DNA of 64,000 bases from contig JANJTM010000062.1 in NCBI GenBank assembly GCA_024711125.1, positions 1 through 64,000 on the forward strand. The letters run 5' to 3'. This document shows, one piece after another, positions 26,472 to 36,429 of this stretch; positions within the stretch are counted from its first letter, which is position 1; every line of letters begins with the position of its first letter. This DNA is from Rhodothermales bacterium. Its GTDB lineage: Bacteria > Bacteroidota > Rhodothermia > Rhodothermales > UBA10348. The notes under the pieces were generated by a model, which was given only the letters and a program-made list of their open reading frames with translations, did no database searches and was not told the DNA's origin. The translations under genes were made by a program, and so were the position numbers.

Positions 26472-27596
26472 ATGGAATCTCCCGCCGCCGTAGCAAGGAC
26501 CGATACCGACTTCCTCCCGATCCTGGGCACGGACTACGTAGAGTTCTACGTGGGCAACGCGCGCCAGGCTGCGCATTATTACCGGAATGCGTTCGGTTTC
26601 CGCATCGCGGGATACCGCGGAATGGAGACGGGATGGCGCGGCGGGGCGAGCTACCTGCTCGTCCAGGGCAAGATCCGGTTCGTGCTGACCGGGGCCCTCG
26701 CCCCCGATTCCCCCATCGCCGAGCACGTGAAACTCCACGGAGACGGGGTGCGGGACATCGCGCTCTGGGTCGAGGACGCGCGGGCCGCGTTCGCCGAGAC
26801 CGTCGGCCGAGGGGCCAGGCCGGTACAGGAACCCACGGTAAGCGAGGACGAGGACGGCAGGGTGGTCACTGCGGCCATCGCCACGTACGGCGATACCGTG
26901 CACACGTTCGTCGAGCGCCGGGACTACCGGGGTCTGTTCCTTCCCGGATTCCGCCCGTGGTCGAACCCGTGGTGGAACCCGGAGCCGGTCGGCCTGAAGT
27001 ACGTCGATCACTGCGTGGGCAACGTGTTCCTCGGCGAAATGAATACGTTCGTGGACTTCTATGCCGACGTCATGGGATTCCGCAACCTGCTCTCGTTCGA
27101 CGACAAGGATATCTCGACCGAATACTCGGCGCTGATGTCCAAGGTGATGGCCAATGGGAACGACCGCATCAAATTTCCGATCAACGAGCCGGCCCACGGG
27201 CTGAAGAAGAGCCAGATCGAGGAGTACCTCGAGTTCTACCGCGGGCAGGGTGTCCAGCACGTGGCCATGGCGACCGACGATATCCTCTCGACGGTCACGG
27301 CCCTTCGCGACCGCGGCGTGGAGTTCCTTCGCGTTCCGACGACGTACTACGACGAGTTGCAGGCCCGCGTGGGTCGTATCGACGAGCCCCTTGACCGGCT
27401 GGCCGATCTGGGCATCCTCGTCGACCGCGATGACGAGGGCTATCTCCTGCAGATCTTCACCCGACCCGTACAGGACCGGCCGACCGTCTTCTACGAGATC
27501 ATCCAGCGGAAAGGCGCCCGGTCGTTCGGCAAGGGCAATTTCAAGGCGTTGTTCGAATCGATCGAACGCGAACAGGCGCTCCGCGGAAACCTCTGA
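26472..27596 (+). CDS. hpd: 4-Hydroxyphenylpyruvate dioxygenase
   Basis: HPD (374 aa) converts 4-hydroxyphenylpyruvate and O2 to homogentisate, the second step of tyrosine breakdown. The iron ligands of the C-terminal vicinal-oxygen-chelate domain are His180 (VDHCVGNV), His263 (GVQHVAMAT) and Glu342 (VFYEIIQRKG). The N-terminal domain carries YVEFYVGNARQAA. Length is standard. The homogentisate dioxygenase gene starts 19 bases downstream. No Shine-Dalgarno sequence precedes the ATG. Confidence 0.96.
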   Translation: MESPAAVARTDTDFLPILGTDYVEFYVGNARQAAHYYRNAFGFRIAGYRGMETGWRGGASYLLVQGKIRFVLTGALAPDSPIAEHVKLHGDGVRDIALWVEDARAAFAETVGRGARPVQEPTVSEDEDGRVVTAAIATYGDTVHTFVERRDYRGLFLPGFRPWSNPWWNPEPVGLKYVDHCVGNVFLGEMNTFVDFYADVMGFRNLLSFDDKDISTEYSALMSKVMANGNDRIKFPINEPAHGLKKSQIEEYLEFYRGQGVQHVAMATDDILSTVTALRDRGVEFLRVPTTYYDELQARVGRIDEPLDRLADLGILVDRDDEGYLLQIFTRPVQDRPTVFYEIIQRKGARSFGKGNFKALFESIEREQALRGNL

Positions 27597-27615
27597 CCCC
27601 AGCCATCGAACCGCC

Positions 27616-28785
27616 ATGCCCCACTACGTGCGAATGGGCCAGGTGCCGCACAAGCGGCACACGCAGTTCCGCAAGCCGGACGGAAGCCTCTACAGCGAGG
27701 AAGTGATCGGGGCCGAGGGATTCTCCGGTATCCAGTCGCTCGCGTATCACCTGCATCCCCCGACACTCGTCGAGCGCGTGGGACCGTCGGTACCGTGGCA
27801 GGTCGAGACCACGCCGCTGGACTTCCTGCGCCACCGCCACGTGCGCGGATTCGACATCCCCAGCGACGGGGCCTGGCTCGAGTCCCGGCGGTACGTCATG
27901 GGCAACGACGACGTGCGCCTGGCGGTGGCCTCCCCGACCCGCGAGATGGGATATTTCTACCGGAACGCGGTTGCCGATGAAGTGGTGTTCGTCCACGAGG
28001 GCTTCGGGGTCCTGGAATCGCCGTTCGGGCGTCTTCCGTTCTCCGTGGGCGACTACGTCCACGTGCCGCGCACGGTGACGCACCGGTGGCGGTTCGATGA
28101 GCGCTCGCCCGTACGCGTCCTGGTGATCGAGAGCTTCTCGGAAGTCGAGTTTCCCAAGCGATACCGCAACGACGCGGGTCAACTCCTCGAACACAGCCCG
28201 TTCTGCGAGCGCGACGTGCGACCGCCTTCGGACCTGGTCACCTTCGACGAGAGGGGCGAATTCGAGGTGCGTATCCACAAGAACGGGTACCTGCATACGC
28301 TCTGGTACCGGTACCACCCGTTCGACGTCGTCGGATGGGACGGATGCATGTACCCCTATGCGCTCTCCATCCACGATTTCGAACCGATCACGGGCCGGGT
28401 GCACCAACCGCCGCCCGTCCACCAGACGTTCGCCGCGCGCAACTTCGTCGTCTGTTCGTTCGTGCCCCGGCTCTACGATTACCACCCCGAGGCCATACCC
28501 GCGCCCTACAACCACTCGAACATCGATTCGGACGAGGTCCTGTACTACGTCGACGGCGATTTCATGAGCCGGCGCGGCATCCACCGCGGCTCGTTCACGC
28601 TGCACCCCGGGGGAATCGCCCACGGACCGCACCCCGGTACCGTGGAGGCCTCGATCGGAAAGAAGGAGACGCTCGAACTCGCCGTGATGGTTGACACCTT
28701 CCGCCCGCTTCGGCTGACGCCCCTCGCGACCGCCAACGAGGACACCGACTACATGCTGTCGTGGCAGCCCGAACGCCACGCCTGA
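27616..28785 (+). CDS. hmgA: Homogentisate 1,2-dioxygenase
   Basis: HmgA (389 aa) cleaves the ring of homogentisate to maleylacetoacetate using a mononuclear iron. Landmarks are the cupin region NHSNIDSDEVLYYVDG, whose His and Glu are iron ligands in the family, and GGIAHGPHPG, which holds the third. The N-terminus HYVRMGQVPHKRHTQFR is a standard opening. It is slightly shorter than the eukaryotic enzyme, as usual for this bacterial branch. It follows hpd by 19 bases, and ends 13 bases before a convergent gene. The isomerase and fumarylacetoacetase needed to finish the pathway are not in the window. Confidence 0.95.
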   Translation: MPHYVRMGQVPHKRHTQFRKPDGSLYSEEVIGAEGFSGIQSLAYHLHPPTLVERVGPSVPWQVETTPLDFLRHRHVRGFDIPSDGAWLESRRYVMGNDDVRLAVASPTREMGYFYRNAVADEVVFVHEGFGVLESPFGRLPFSVGDYVHVPRTVTHRWRFDERSPVRVLVIESFSEVEFPKRYRNDAGQLLEHSPFCERDVRPPSDLVTFDERGEFEVRIHKNGYLHTLWYRYHPFDVVGWDGCMYPYALSIHDFEPITGRVHQPPPVHQTFAARNFVVCSFVPRLYDYHPEAIPAPYNHSNIDSDEVLYYVDGDFMSRRGIHRGSFTLHPGGIAHGPHPGTVEASIGKKETLELAVMVDTFRPLRLTPLATANEDTDYMLSWQPERHA

Positions 28786-28798
28786 TCCCGCGCAGGTC

Positions 28799-30241
28799 TC
28801 ACGACCCGGGTACGCGGTAACACACGAGTTCGCGGCCGAGATCGGCCAGGGTCGCGGGAAAACACCAGCGGTCGCCGATCCGGATGAAATCCTGCGGATT
28901 GGAGCCGGCTTCGCCGGGGTTCAGGTCGTCCACGACAGAAAGCACCCCGTTCCTGAGCATGTGCGGCTCGCGTCCCAGACCGTCGGCGCGCGCCGAGAAG
29001 ACGACCGCATCGCCGACGTGCGCGAAGTGCCGAGGGTCTGAATTTCCGATCCCGTCGAGCAGGTCGCCCAACCGGCGTACCGACCCGTCGGGCTCGATCG
29101 ACCACGGTTCGATGCCCGTCGTGCCGTCGTTCGCCCCGAAAACGAGCCTGTCCCCGATCGCAACGAATCCGTACGGCAGCGACGGCTCCGGTCCGGGGTG
29201 GATGTCGGCGACCAGGGATGCGCCGGACGCGTCGAGCCGCCACAATTCGGCTCCCCGCACGCCGTCGTCGGCCGAGAAGTACAGCGCACCGTTCCACTCG
29301 CCGAAGCCCTGGGGGACCGACCCCTCCGGCCCGCGGCGGATGTCGGCGACGAGGCGGGCCTGGCGACCGTCCCACGCATACAGTTCGACACCGGTGGCGG
29401 GGGTGAATGCGCTGAAATAGAGTCGGTCCCCGAAGACGAACAGGTGCGACGGGCTCGATCCGGCCGTACCCGGATTGATGTCGGCGGCCAGCGTAACGGT
29501 GCGACCGTCGTAGCAGTAGAGTTCGGCACCGGTCGTCGATCGGATGGCCGAAAAACAGAGGCCGTTGCCGAAGGCCGTGACCTCCGAGGGATCGCTGCTT
29601 CCCGTGCCCGGTTCGATGTCGGCCACCAGGGTGACCGTGCGCCCGTCGTAGCGGAACAGCTCGTACCCGGTCTCGGGCGTGGTCGCACGGAAGAGGAACT
29701 GGTCCCCCAGGACCGCAAATTCGTCCGGACGACTGCTCGTCGGCCCGGGGTACAGGTCGGTGACGAGGCGATAATCCGTACCGTCACTCTCCCAGAGTTC
29801 GCGGCCCAGGGAATCCCGGATGGCCGTGAACAGCACCTTCCCCCGGAATCCCGTGTAGCGCGCGGGAAGCGTCTCCGGCTCGCCGGGAAGCACGTCGTGC
29901 AGCAGCCGAACGCGACCGTCAGACATCGCGAACACCTCCAGCCCGGAGTCGGCGGTGCGCGCCGTCAGGTACAGCACTCCGTCGATGACGCTCATTTCGC
30001 CGGGTGTACTCGGTTCCGCTCCCCGGTTGATGTCGAGAACCTGGCGCCCGCGGCCGGTATACCCGACGGCGATGGGCATTGCGCCGGGTTCGGGCACCAC
30101 CACGTCCAGCGACTCCGGTGCGACGAGCGTGTCCGGAAACTCGATCGCGTCCGTGCCCTCGGGTGCCGGGGACGGCTGTCGCGATCCGCAGGCAGACGAC
30201 AGGAGGGTCAGGAAGAGGACGGTTGCGATTCTTGAGGCCAT
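28799..30241 (-). CDS. Lipoprotein with about nine ELWxxDGT-like repeats
   Basis: A 480-aa lipoprotein precursor (signal ending LLSSAC, lipobox SSAC). The mature part consists of about nine repeats of 44-48 aa, each with a core of the form ADIxPGxxxSxPxxF, a GDxLxFxA strand and a GxELYxxDGR turn; examples are GRELWESDGT, GYELFRYDGR, GAELYCYDGR and GVELYAWDGR. This is the ELWxxDGT repeat pattern seen in secreted proteins of Bacteroidota and Myxococcota, likely folding as a beta propeller. The start at 30241 gives the lipoprotein signal. No enzymatic residue can be named. It stands alone downstream of the inositol genes, after an 81-base gap. Confidence 0.8.
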   Translation of the reverse strand: MASRIATVLFLTLLSSACGSRQPSPAPEGTDAIEFPDTLVAPESLDVVVPEPGAMPIAVGYTGRGRQVLDINRGAEPSTPGEMSVIDGVLYLTARTADSGLEVFAMSDGRVRLLHDVLPGEPETLPARYTGFRGKVLFTAIRDSLGRELWESDGTDYRLVTDLYPGPTSSRPDEFAVLGDQFLFRATTPETGYELFRYDGRTVTLVADIEPGTGSSDPSEVTAFGNGLCFSAIRSTTGAELYCYDGRTVTLAADINPGTAGSSPSHLFVFGDRLYFSAFTPATGVELYAWDGRQARLVADIRRGPEGSVPQGFGEWNGALYFSADDGVRGAELWRLDASGASLVADIHPGPEPSLPYGFVAIGDRLVFGANDGTTGIEPWSIEPDGSVRRLGDLLDGIGNSDPRHFAHVGDAVVFSARADGLGREPHMLRNGVLSVVDDLNPGEAGSNPQDFIRIGDRWCFPATLADLGRELVCYRVPGS

Positions 30242-30300
30242 GACGCGCGGCAGGATCCGTGGAAACTCCGGCGCACCCGGCGCCGAAGAGGCCCGTGAAC

Positions 30301-30314
30301 GCCGCACCTGCGGC
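30301..30314. other. Short perfect hairpin after the nucleotidyltransferase gene
   Basis: GCCGCACCTGCGGC is a perfect inverted repeat (6-bp arms, 2-base centre) 8 bases past the stop of the nucleotidyltransferase gene on the minus strand. There is no T-run beside it, so a terminator role is weakly supported. Confidence 0.25.
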
Positions 30315-30322
30315 TCCGGTTC

Positions 30323-31076
30323 TTACCGTCCGGCGTCGGAACGCGCGGCGAGCACGTGTCCCGCGTGCGCCAGCATGTCCGGCGTGTCGACGTCCTGCCA
30401 GAAGCCCGCGCCGATATCCAGCGCACCCATGAGACCCTGCGCCGCAAGCCGGCTGACGCCGTCGGAGAGCGAAGCGTCCCCCTTTCCCTCGAATACCGCA
30501 CCGATCGCATCGAGCAACCCCTCCGTGCACACGAAGAGCCCCGTGTCGACGGCATTGAAGTCGGCCAGGTGCTTGGATATGGCGACGACCCGGTCTCCGT
30601 CGACCCGGACCTTCATGGCGTCATCCATATCGAAGATCGAGTCCAGCTTGCGATCCACGAGCAACGTGGCCCCGCCCGGCATCGGCGTGTGGGCCCCGGC
30701 CAGGCGCATCACTTCGTCCCCGAACACGTGGTCGGCCATCGTCAGGACGAACGACTCGGGCAGCAGCGGGCGCGCCGCCAGCACCGAGACCCCGTTGGAC
30801 AGGTCGAACCTGGGGTTTCGGACGAACTCGAGGGCCAGCGGTCCGACGTAGGCTTCGGATACGGCGTGCTCGACGGCCTCGGCCTCGAACCCGGTAACGA
30901 TCACGACCCGGCCGCACCCCGCAAGCGCCAGGCTGTCCAGCGTACGCTGCACCAACGGGATTCCCCCTACCGGGGTGAGCGGTTTGAGCCGCGTCCGGTC
31001 GGAGACACCGGCCAGCCTCGATCCGAAGCCCGCCGCCAGGACCAGGCCCGTCCGACCCGTCGCACCGCCCGTCCGG

Positions 31077-31096
<20 letters not shown>
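30323..31096 (-). CDS. Sugar- or inositol-phosphate nucleotidyltransferase
   Basis: A 257-aa GT-A type nucleotidyltransferase. The nucleotide-binding signature LVLAAGFGSRL is at residues 18-28 and the sugar-phosphate loop LKPLTPVGGIPLVQRTLD follows. LTMADHVFGDEV, with the metal-binding Asp, is near residue 119. The sequence style matches the CTP:inositol-1-phosphate cytidylyltransferase group. The first 20 bases overlap the end of the inositol-1-phosphate synthase gene, so the product of that enzyme is the likely substrate. No CDP-alcohol phosphatidyltransferase is adjacent. The exact nucleotide and product are inference. Confidence 0.75.
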
Positions 31097-32399
<1,303 letters not shown>

Positions 32400-32454
32400 G
32401 GAGATGACGAGCTGCGGTGCCGGAACGGAGTCCCGGAGTTGGGAAACGGTGCCG

Positions 32455-32462
32455 TGAAAATA
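32455..32462 (-). promoter_or_regulatory. Candidate -7 element (TATTTTCA) of the inositol genes
   Basis: TATTTTCA, read on the minus strand, lies 56 bases before the synthase ATG. It resembles TAnnTTTG with its last two bases changed, and matches the element TATTTTCG in front of the sugar transferase gene (59573-59566, minus). Confidence 0.35.
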
Positions 32463-32478
32463 CGCCGAGGAGCAGGGT

Positions 32479-32486
32479 TATCTTAC
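32479..32486 (+). promoter_or_regulatory. Candidate -7 element (TATCTTAC) of the acyl-CoA synthetase
   Basis: TATCTTAC lies 47 bases before the ATG at 32533, in the same divergent region as the inositol promoter. It differs from the recurring TATCTTGC at one base. No -33 element is evident. Confidence 0.35.
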
Positions 32487-32532
32487 GGTAACGCACGGCC
32501 CGGTCTAACGAATACCCCGTGCGGGAGCCGTG

Positions 32533-34509
32533 ATGCCCGATTCGCCGAACCGTCTTCCCGCGAATTTCCCGTTCGGGCAGTCGGCGTGCTGGTGGCCGGA
32601 TCCCGGGGCGACGGCGACGAGCCGGCTCGGTCGCTTCATGGGCCGGAACGGGATCCCCGATCTCGCCACCCTGCACCGCCGTTCCGTGGACGAGCCCGAG
32701 TGGTTCTGGAGCGCGGTGCTCGACGACCTCGGCGTCCGTTTCCGGGAGCCGTACCGCCAGGTCATGGACACGTCGGCCGGGTTGCCGTTCACCCGCTGGT
32801 GCGTCGGCGGACGCATGAACGTCGTCGACAGCCTGCTCGACCGCTGGGTGGAGGCGGGCTCCGGCGACCGTACGGCGTTCCGATTCGAGAACGAGGCCGG
32901 CGAAACCGCCCGGATGTCCTATGCGGAACTCCTCGAGGCGGTCTCCCGCTGTTCGGGCGCCCTGCGCGATCTCGGCGTCGGAAGGGGCGACGTCGTCGGC
33001 TTGTTCCTGCCGATGGTCCCCGAACTGGCCGTCGTCTTCCTGGCCACCGTGCGCATCGGGGCCATCGTGCTCCCGCTCTTTTCCGGTTACGGACCCGACG
33101 CGGTCGCCGCCCGCCTGCGGGACTCGGGAGCGCGCCTGCTCGTCACGTGTGACGGGGCCCGAAGGCGCGGGCGTTCAGCGCCCATGAAACCGGTGGCCGA
33201 CGAAGCCCTCGCATCCTGCCCCGACGTCGGCCGTGTTCTCGTGGTGCGCGTGACCGGCGAACCCGTCGCCATGCGACCCGACCGCGACACCTGGTGGCAT
33301 GAGCTCGTGTACGGCCATCCCCCCGACGGCCCCTCGGCCGACACGGCCGCCGAGGACCCGCTCATGATCATCTACACCAGCGGCACGACGGGGCGACCCA
33401 AGGGCGCCGTGCACACCCACTGCGGGTTTCCCGTGAAGGCCGCCCAGGACATGATGCACGCCATGGACCTGCGGCAGGACGAGGTCATGTGGTGGATGAC
33501 CGACATGGGCTGGATGATGGGCCCGTGGCTCGTGTTCGGAACGCTCATGGCCGGGGCTTCGATGCTGTTCTACGACGGCTCCCCCGACTGGCCTGACCCC
33601 GGGCGGCCGTGGGCCGTCGTCGAGCGCCACGGGGTGACCCATCTCGGCCTCTCCCCCGTCCTCGTCCGCTCGCTGCAGACCCACGGGACGGATCCCGTGC
33701 GGCGCCATGACCTCTCGAGCCTGCGCGCCGCCGCGTCCACCGGCAGCCCTTGGGACCCCGACGCCTGGACCTGGCTGTTCCGCGACGTGCTCGGCGGCAC
33801 GCGGCCGATCCTCAACTACTCGGGCGGTACCGAGATCTCGGGCGGTATCGTCTGCGGGAATTTCCTGACTCCGCTCAAGCCCTGTTCGTTCTCCGGCCCG
33901 GTACCGGGCATGCACGCCGACGTCGTGGACGACCAGGGTCGCTCCGTCCGGGGCACCGTCGGAGAGCTCGTGCTGCGCGGTCCGTGGATCGGAATGACCC
34001 GCGGCTTCTGGCGGGATCCGGAACGTTACCTGGAGACCTACTGGAGCCGTTTCGACGACGTGTGGCTGCACGGGGACTTCGCGGCCGTGGACGACGACGG
34101 GCTCTGGTATATTCTCGGGCGCTCCGACGATACCCTCAAGATCGCCGGGAAACGGGTAGGCCCCTCGGAGGTGGAGTCGGTGCTGAATGCCGACCCCGCG
34201 GTACTCGATTCCGTTGCCATAGGCGTCCCCGACGACGTCAAGGGCGAAGCGCTGGTCGTCGTCTGCGTACTGCGACCGGGCCGCGCGCCCGACGAGAACC
34301 TGCGCACGCGCCTCGTGTCCCTGCTGACCGACCGGCTCGGAAAGCCGCTCGCCCCTCGTGCGCTGCGCTTCGCGGATACCCTTCCGAAGACCCGGAACGG
34401 CAAGGTCATGCGACGGCTCGTCCGCTCGGCGTGGCTGGGCCTGGACCCGGGCGACGTTTCCAGCCTCGAGGATCCCGACGCGCTCGACGCGATCCGCCGG
34501 GCCGTCTGA
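32533..34509 (+). CDS. AMP-forming acyl-CoA synthetase (acetyl/propionyl-CoA synthetase family)
   Basis: A 658-aa ANL-superfamily enzyme that activates a carboxylic acid as acyl-AMP and then acyl-CoA. Motifs in order: ACAS-like N-terminal segment (WFWSAVLDDLGVRF, residues 58-71), A3 YTSGTTGRPKG (about residue 281), A5 NYSGGTEISGG, the hinge region GRSDDTLKIAGKRVGPSEVE, and the A10 lysine in PKTRNGKVMRR. The long N-terminus and the WMTDMGWMMGPW segment place it near acetyl-, propionyl- and acetoacetyl-CoA synthetases; the acid cannot be read from sequence. ATG at 32533 was preferred to the GTG three bases before it. It ends 10 bases before a convergent gene. Confidence 0.88.
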   Translation: MPDSPNRLPANFPFGQSACWWPDPGATATSRLGRFMGRNGIPDLATLHRRSVDEPEWFWSAVLDDLGVRFREPYRQVMDTSAGLPFTRWCVGGRMNVVDSLLDRWVEAGSGDRTAFRFENEAGETARMSYAELLEAVSRCSGALRDLGVGRGDVVGLFLPMVPELAVVFLATVRIGAIVLPLFSGYGPDAVAARLRDSGARLLVTCDGARRRGRSAPMKPVADEALASCPDVGRVLVVRVTGEPVAMRPDRDTWWHELVYGHPPDGPSADTAAEDPLMIIYTSGTTGRPKGAVHTHCGFPVKAAQDMMHAMDLRQDEVMWWMTDMGWMMGPWLVFGTLMAGASMLFYDGSPDWPDPGRPWAVVERHGVTHLGLSPVLVRSLQTHGTDPVRRHDLSSLRAAASTGSPWDPDAWTWLFRDVLGGTRPILNYSGGTEISGGIVCGNFLTPLKPCSFSGPVPGMHADVVDDQGRSVRGTVGELVLRGPWIGMTRGFWRDPERYLETYWSRFDDVWLHGDFAAVDDDGLWYILGRSDDTLKIAGKRVGPSEVESVLNADPAVLDSVAIGVPDDVKGEALVVVCVLRPGRAPDENLRTRLVSLLTDRLGKPLAPRALRFADTLPKTRNGKVMRRLVRSAWLGLDPGDVSSLEDPDALDAIRRAV

Positions 34510-34519
34510 ACCCAGGGGC

Positions 34520-34906
34520 TCAGAAGATCCAGAACGCGCTCTCGGTGTGCCGGATTTCGGGTCGCGGCCCGGTCCCGACGGCAACGACGTCAAAACGGGC
34601 CGGAGTACCCTCCATCTTCCGCTCGTGCAGCCAGGCCCGCGCCGCCCTGACGAGGTGGCGCTGCTTCTCCGGCGTCACGGCCTCTTCCCCGTGCCCGAAA
34701 TCGGCCCCGGATCGTGCCTTGACCTCGACGAAAACCATTTCGCCTCCATCCTCCCAGCGGGGGGCCGGCAGGAAACACACCAGGTCCACCTCGCTCCGCT
34801 CGAACCGGTAATTGCGTTCCAGGACCCGGAAACCCTTCGCCTCGAGAAACGCCGCCGCCGCGTCCTCGCCCCGGCGGCCGATGGCCGAATGCGTGTGCGA
34901 AGTCAT
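34520..34906 (-). CDS. UPF0102 (YraN) family protein
   Basis: A 128-aa protein of the YraN family, which has an endonuclease-like (Holliday-junction resolvase) fold. The opening IGRRGEDAAAAFLEAKGF, the motif SEVDLVCFLP with its acidic residues, and MVFVEVKARSGADFGHGEEA are the family signature. Length is standard (about 120 aa). Its start overlaps the stop of the upstream regulator gene in an ATGA arrangement, so the two are translationally coupled. Cellular role is not established. Confidence 0.92.
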   Translation of the reverse strand: MTSHTHSAIGRRGEDAAAAFLEAKGFRVLERNYRFERSEVDLVCFLPAPRWEDGGEMVFVEVKARSGADFGHGEEAVTPEKQRHLVRAARAWLHERKMEGTPARFDVVAVGTGPRPEIRHTESAFWIF

Positions 34907-35532
34907 GAGGAAGGCCCCCGGTCGTCCGGCGCCGACGCATCGTCCGCTTCGCCCCAGCGCGCCAGTTGGTGAATCAGATCGGCGTTGCCCGCCTGGATGA
35001 ACGGAAGCAGGGTCCGGGACAACCCCTCGAAAACCCCCAGGAGACGCATGAGGTTCTCGATGCGCTCCGAGAAGCGCACCTCGGCGGCGGCGAGCTCCGC
35101 CGAGGCCCCGCCGCCGACGAGGACCTCCCGACACTCCTGCAACTGCTGCAGCACGGGCCGAAGCTCCCTGCGCTCCCGCTCCCGGATGATCTGAAGCGTG
35201 ATCTCCCACACATCCTTCTCCGCCGTGTAGAAGTCCTTGCGGGACCCGGGCCGGTGCACCTTGCGAACCAGGTTCCAGTTCACGAGCGAACGCAGGTTCA
35301 TGTTCGCGTTGCCACGGCTGACCTGCAGCCGCGCCATGATGGTGTCCGTGTCGAGCGGCTCGTCGACGGCGTAGAGCAGGGCATGTATCTGTGCCATCGT
35401 CCGGTTGATGCCCCACGACGACGCCATTTCCCCCCAGAACGCCACGAAACGCTCGAGCGCCCTGCGGTGCCGATCCGAGAGTCCGTCGGGCTCCTGCGCC
35501 CCGACGTTGGAGGGTGTGGATGGAGAGGTCAT
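34903..35532 (-). CDS. GbsR/MarR-family transcriptional regulator
   Basis: A 209-aa winged-helix regulator. Residues 35-105 form the DNA-binding domain: WGINRTMAQIHALLYAVDEP, then LDTDTIMARLQVSRGNANMN, the recognition helix, followed by LRSLVNWNLVRKVHRPG in the wing. This arrangement is typical of GbsR-type proteins, which often control osmoprotectant genes. The C-terminal helical part (residues 110-209) should dimerise. The ATG at 35532 lies 22 bases from the plus-strand -7 element TAGATTTG, so binding here could affect the divergent gene. It is coupled to yraN. Confidence 0.85.
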   Translation of the reverse strand: MTSPSTPSNVGAQEPDGLSDRHRRALERFVAFWGEMASSWGINRTMAQIHALLYAVDEPLDTDTIMARLQVSRGNANMNLRSLVNWNLVRKVHRPGSRKDFYTAEKDVWEITLQIIRERERRELRPVLQQLQECREVLVGGGASAELAAAEVRFSERIENLMRLLGVFEGLSRTLLPFIQAGNADLIHQLARWGEADDASAPDDRGPSS

Positions 35533-35553
35533 TCGGTGCTGCGTTCCTGTGCG

Positions 35554-35561
35554 TAGATTTG
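35554..35561 (+). promoter_or_regulatory. Candidate -7 element (TAGATTTG) of the SAM hydrolase operon
   Basis: TAGATTTG matches the Bacteroidota -7 consensus TAnnTTTG exactly. It lies 61 bases before the GTG at 35615 and 22 bases upstream of the divergent regulator start. A TTCGG at 35532 could be a poor -33 element. Confidence 0.5.
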
Positions 35562-35614
35562 CGGCCCCGGCCGGAAGACGCGCCGATGGAAATTCAACCC
35601 CTTCCCAGCTCCCC

Positions 35615-36427
35615 GTGGTTCCTGCCTGTCCGGGCATCGTGACCTGCACGACCGATTTCGGCCTGCGCGACGCGTACGTGGCCGCCATGAAGGGCGTGAT
35701 GCTCACCCTGGCCCCGGGCCTGCGGCTCGTCGACGTCAGCCACGAGATCGCGGCACAGGACATCATGCAGGCCGCTTTCGTCCTGCGCGCGGCCATCCCG
35801 TGGTTTCCCGAGGGAACGGTCCACCTCGCCGTCGTCGATCCGGGGGTCGGCACGGACCGCCGCGGGGTCATCGTCGTCAAGGACGGCCGCTACTTCGTCG
35901 GCCCCGACAACGGGCTCTTCTCGCTCGTGCTCGATTCCCCACCCGACGCGCTGTTTGCACTCGACCGTCCGGAGGCCTGGCGCACGAGGAGCCCGTCCAA
36001 CACCTTCCACGGCCGCGACGTATTCGCACCCGTCGCCGCGCGACTGGCGACCGGCGTCGAGCCGTCGGAACTCGGCACGCCGGCCGACGGGCTTCAGCGA
36101 TTTCACTGGGCACTCCCGATCGTCGACGAGCAGGGCGTGCGCGGTTGGGTCGTCCACGTGGACGGATACGGAAACTGCGTCACCAACATCCCGAGACCCG
36201 TATTCGAGCAGGCGATCCGTGGACGGCGGTTCAAATGCTACGTGGGCTCGACGATCCTCTCGTCGCTGAGTACGGCGTACGCCCAGGTTCCGCCGGGCGA
36301 ACCCCTCCTGCTGTTCAACTCCGTCGACCTCGCCGAGGTGGCGGTCTTTCGCGGCAGCGCCTCGGACCAGCTCGACATCCGCACGGGTACCGCCGTGAAC
36401 GTCGTCTTCCAGGACGACCGACCCTGA
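35615..36427 (+). CDS. SAM hydroxide adenosyltransferase (DUF62 family)
   Basis: About 270 aa. Members of this family split S-adenosylmethionine with water to adenosine and methionine and are related to fluorinase and chlorinase. The opening TCTTDFGLRDAYVAAMKGVM holds the conserved Asp of the active site, followed by VVDPGVGTDRR near residue 80, YFVGPDNGLFSLV, the Asn/His region NTFHGRDVFAPVAARL, and WVVHVDGYGNCVTNI. The start is uncertain. No ATG lies in frame before residue 25; I used GTG 35615, while GTG 35639 is also possible and overlaps the stop of an 18-codon frame at 35586-35642. It is followed after 2 bases by the sigma-like membrane protein gene. Confidence 0.88.
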   Translation: MVPACPGIVTCTTDFGLRDAYVAAMKGVMLTLAPGLRLVDVSHEIAAQDIMQAAFVLRAAIPWFPEGTVHLAVVDPGVGTDRRGVIVVKDGRYFVGPDNGLFSLVLDSPPDALFALDRPEAWRTRSPSNTFHGRDVFAPVAARLATGVEPSELGTPADGLQRFHWALPIVDEQGVRGWVVHVDGYGNCVTNIPRPVFEQAIRGRRFKCYVGSTILSSLSTAYAQVPPGEPLLLFNSVDLAEVAVFRGSASDQLDIRTGTAVNVVFQDDRP

Positions 36428-36429
36428 TC

